NCBI RefSeq assembly: GCF_051960575.1 | Contig: NZ_JBQCEE010000019.1 | Coordinates: 1 to 9,961 of the forward strand | DNA: 9,961 nt | Direction of reading: 5' to 3' | Source: JBQCEE01 sp051960575 | Lineage (GTDB): Bacteria; Actinomycetota; Actinomycetes; Mycobacteriales; Jatrophihabitantaceae | Shown here: piece by piece, positions 6,191 to 9,961 of the stretch | Numbering within the stretch: the stretch's first letter is position 1 | Layout: every line of letters starts with the position of its first letter | Program-made: the position numbers and the translations under genes | Notes under the pieces: model-generated | What the model was told of the DNA's origin: nothing | What the model saw: the letters and a program-made list of their open reading frames with translations, nothing else | The model's database searches: none

Positions 6191-7180
6191 GTGAATGACG
6201 AGCAGGAGGGGTCCGGCGGCGAGAGCAGCATCGTCGTCATCCTGGCGCTGGCGGCCAACCTCGGCGTCGGGCTGCTGAAGTTGGTGGCCGGCCTGATCTC
6301 GGGGTCGGGCGCGCTGCTGTCGGAGGCCGCCCATTCGGCCGGTGACACCACGACCGAGGTGCTGCTGCTGGTCGCCCAGCGCCGTTCGCGCAAGCCGGCC
6401 GACCGGCGCCACCCGTTCGGCTACGGCAAGGAGCGGTACTTCTGGTCGCTGCTCGCCGCGGGCGCGATCTTCGTGTCCGGCGCGGCGTTCTCGGTGTGGG
6501 AGGGCCTGCACACGATCCTCGGGCCCGCGGAGTCGACCCACCTCATCTGGATCAACTACGCGGTGCTGGCCGGTGCGGCGGTGCTCGAGGGCATCTCGTT
6601 CGTCAACGCGCTGCGGGCGGTCGGCGAGCAGCGGCGCACACGGCGGTGGTCGTTCGCCGACTACGTGCAGCAGAACGACGACCCGACCGAGAACAGCGTC
6701 GCGCTCGAGGACTCCGCCGCGCTGGTTGGCCTGGCGCTGGCCGCTGCCGGCGTCGCGCTGCACCAGCTCACCGGCAACGCCGCCTGGGACGGTGTCGCGT
6801 CGCTCGCCATCGGCGTGCTGCTGCTCGTCGTCGCGTTCCTGCTCGCCCGCACCTGCAAGGACCTGCTCATCGGCCAGCAGGCGGATCCCCGCATGCTTCG
6901 GGCGATCGCCGAGACGCTGCGCGAGCAGGACGAGGTCGACGACGTGGTCGACCTGCTGTCGATGCTCACCGGCACGGACCAGGTGCTGCTCTGCGTGCGC
7001 GCCGACTTCGTCGACTCGCTGTCCGCCGCCGATCTCGAGCAGGCGTGTGTGCGGGTCGCCGACACGCTCCGCGAGCAGTACCCCGACCTCGACGAGATCT
7101 TCATACAGCCCGCGGCTCGTACCGACGACCGCGTCACCGAGCGTGTGCGGTCGCGCTACGGACGCACCCTCACGCGCTGA
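6191..7180 (+). CDS. Cation diffusion facilitator transporter (ZnT9-like)
   Basis: A 329-residue inner-membrane metal/proton antiporter of the CDF family. Six helices are placed at about residues 14-36, 40-62, 84-106, 118-141, 170-190 and 197-219. A cytoplasmic C-terminal domain (about 228-312) shows the CDF dimer fold pattern (TGTDQVLLCVRADFVD). Helix 2 carries the metal motif HSAGD (H48, D52). Helix 5 carries E173-D174 (LEDSAAL) in place of the usual HxxxD or DxxxD, a feature I associate with the ZnT9/SLC30A9-like branch, as is RRHPFGYGKERYFW (72-85). The substrate is probably a divalent cation such as zinc or manganese, not decidable here. The GTG at 6191 has GGGTAGG about 8 bases upstream. 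The gene ends 13 bp from the convergent eda gene, and no metal regulator is adjacent. Confidence 0.9.
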   Translation: MNDEQEGSGGESSIVVILALAANLGVGLLKLVAGLISGSGALLSEAAHSAGDTTTEVLLLVAQRRSRKPADRRHPFGYGKERYFWSLLAAGAIFVSGAAFSVWEGLHTILGPAESTHLIWINYAVLAGAAVLEGISFVNALRAVGEQRRTRRWSFADYVQQNDDPTENSVALEDSAALVGLALAAAGVALHQLTGNAAWDGVASLAIGVLLLVVAFLLARTCKDLLIGQQADPRMLRAIAETLREQDEVDDVVDLLSMLTGTDQVLLCVRADFVDSLSAADLEQACVRVADTLREQYPDLDEIFIQPAARTDDRVTERVRSRYGRTLTR

Positions 7181-7193
7181 ACCCGACCGGACC

Positions 7194-7807
7194 TCACCGG
7201 CGCAGCTGCAGCGAGTCGCGGGCGAGCCCGGTGACCGTCGCCCAGTCGTGCGAGGCGACGGCTGCGCCGGGGGTGAGCCAGGTGCCCCCGACGCAGCCGA
7301 CGTTGGGGAGCGCCAGGAAATCCTGCGCCGTCCGGTGGCTGATGCCGCCGGTGGGACAGAAGCGCACCTGGGGGAACGGGCCGTGCAGCGCCCGCAGCAG
7401 CGTCGTGCCGCCGACCGCGACGGCCGGGAAGAGCTTGGCCTGGGTGATGCCGCGCTCGAGCAGTCGCAGCACGTCCGACGGCGTGGCGGTGCCGGCCAGG
7501 AAGGGCAGGCCGCTGTCCTCGAACGCGTCCAGCAGCCGGTCGGTCGAGCCGGGGCTGACCAGGAAGCGGGCGCCCGCCGCCGTGGCGAGCTTGACCTGCT
7601 CGGGCGAGCAGACGGTGCCCGCGCCGACGAGCATCTCGGGCACCTCGTCGGCGACCGCGCGCAGGGCGTCGAGCGCGCCGTCGCCCCGCAGGGTCAGCTC
7701 GATGAGCGGCACGCCGCCGGCGAGCAGGGCGCGTGCCAGCGGCACGGCGAGCGCGGGGTCGCGGACGTCGACGACCGGGATCACCGGCGACACCGACAAC
7801 AGGTCCA

Positions 7808-7811
<4 letters not shown>
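7194..7811 (-). CDS. eda: KDPG aldolase (2-dehydro-3-deoxy-phosphogluconate aldolase)
   Basis: A 205-residue class I aldolase that splits 2-keto-3-deoxy-6-phosphogluconate into pyruvate and glyceraldehyde-3-phosphate, the last step of the Entner-Doudoroff pathway, in the cytoplasm. It has the usual TIM-barrel length. Catalytic E38 is in IELTLRG, the Schiff-base lysine K126 is in AKLFPA, and the phosphate and substrate loops GAGTV (63-67), SPGS (86-89) and PTGGI are all present. The ATG at 7811 overlaps the edd stop as ATGA, showing an edd-eda operon with coupled translation; a second ATG follows immediately at 7808. The family also includes KDPGal aldolases and 4-hydroxy-2-oxoglutarate aldolase activity, but pairing with edd makes the assignment firm. 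Confidence 0.95.
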
Positions 7812-9646
<1,835 letters not shown>

Positions 9647-9720
9647 GGGAGGACCCTAACCGAATTAAGTCTTAGAGAAACGTAATTACGTCGAACACGC
9701 GCTGAATTATGCTGAGCGGC
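9647..9720. promoter_or_regulatory. edd / ROK divergent control region with phased AATTA blocks
   Basis: This is an unusually A+T-rich stretch in a GC-rich window. AATTA occurs at 9663-9667, 9684-9688 and 9705-9709, exactly 21 bp apart, or about two helical turns. The middle copy sits inside a perfect 10-bp palindrome, CGTAATTACG (9681-9690). TATGCT at 9708-9713 is a plausible plus-strand -10 for the ROK gene. The arrangement suggests binding of a dimeric regulator on one DNA face, most simply the ROK protein itself. Direct evidence is only the spacing and symmetry. Confidence 0.55.
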
Positions 9721-9961
9721 GTGTCGACGGACGAGGGAACCGCCGCGCGTCGGCGCGCTGCGCAGCCGGCGACGGTCGGGCAGGTCTTCGAGCTCGTCCG
9801 CACCGGCACGGCGGCGACCCGCTCGGACATCGCCCGGCTCACCGGCCTGTCGCGCACCGCGGTCCCGGCACGCCTCGCGTCGCGGCTCGAGGCCGGCCTG
9901 GGGCGCGACACCGACGAGGCGCCGTCGCGGGTCGGGCGGCCCGCCGCCCGCCTCGAGTTCG
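9721..9961 (+). CDS. ROK-family transcriptional repressor, N-terminal part (cut by window end)
   Basis: The first 80 codons of a gene that runs off the right edge. Residues about 18-60 form a winged helix-turn-helix of the ROK type: VGQVFELVRTG, then TRSDIARLTGLSRTAV, then a short wing ending GRPAARLEF, which is the usual lead-in to the sugar-kinase-like domain of ROK repressors (Mlc, NagC, XylR). The kinase-like domain itself is not in view. Two starts are possible: GTG 9721, which fits a -10 at 9708-9713 and a leaderless transcript, or ATG 9709, which adds MLSG. Neither has a good ribosome binding site. Being divergent from edd-eda, it probably regulates that operon in response to a sugar or sugar phosphate such as gluconate or glucose; the effector is inferred from context only. 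Confidence 0.8.
   Translation, partial: MSTDEGTAARRRAAQPATVGQVFELVRTGTAATRSDIARLTGLSRTAVPARLASRLEAGLGRDTDEAPSRVGRPAARLEF

Overview
The window is chromosomal DNA of very high GC content with frequent GTG starts and strong G/C preference at third codon positions. This suggests an actinobacterium (Actinomycetota); the genus cannot be told from the sequence. Coding density is high, genes are tightly packed, and no RNA genes, insertion sequences, CRISPR arrays or prophage genes were seen.

Layout. (1) 93-2341, plus strand: a CitA/DcuS-type sensor histidine kinase and its CitB-type response regulator, overlapping by 4 bp (GTGA). Such pairs usually sense external C4-dicarboxylates or citrate and control a nearby transporter, which may lie left of the window. 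(2) 2317-5010, minus strand: an apparent operon in the order TetR-family regulator, DUF1295 membrane protein (steroid-reductase-like fold), and FAD/NAD(P)H oxidoreductase resembling AIF/FSP1. Its last gene overlaps the response regulator tail to tail. (3) 5011-5119: the divergent control region of the TetR gene, carrying a perfect 18-bp palindrome that is probably the TetR operator. It is followed on the plus strand by a 47-residue single-pass membrane protein gene (5120-5263) with a near-ideal ribosome binding site. (4) 5295-6050, minus strand: a secreted DUF4232 protein. (5) 6191-7180, plus strand: a cation diffusion facilitator of the ZnT9-like type. (6) 7194-9646, minus strand: eda and edd, overlapping by ATGA, encoding the two Entner-Doudoroff enzymes. 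(7) From about 9721 on the plus strand: the start of a ROK-family repressor, divergent from edd, cut by the window end.

How they work together. The edd-eda pair turns 6-phosphogluconate into pyruvate and glyceraldehyde-3-phosphate, and the divergent ROK protein is the obvious candidate sugar-responsive regulator. The short edd/ROK intergenic region holds three AATTA blocks spaced exactly 21 bp apart, which suggests phased protein binding sites. The TetR module looks like a self-regulated membrane redox unit of unknown substrate, with the small membrane protein as a probable co-regulated partner. This module and its palindrome are the least-described part of the window. The rest is ordinary accessory metabolism, signalling and transport.
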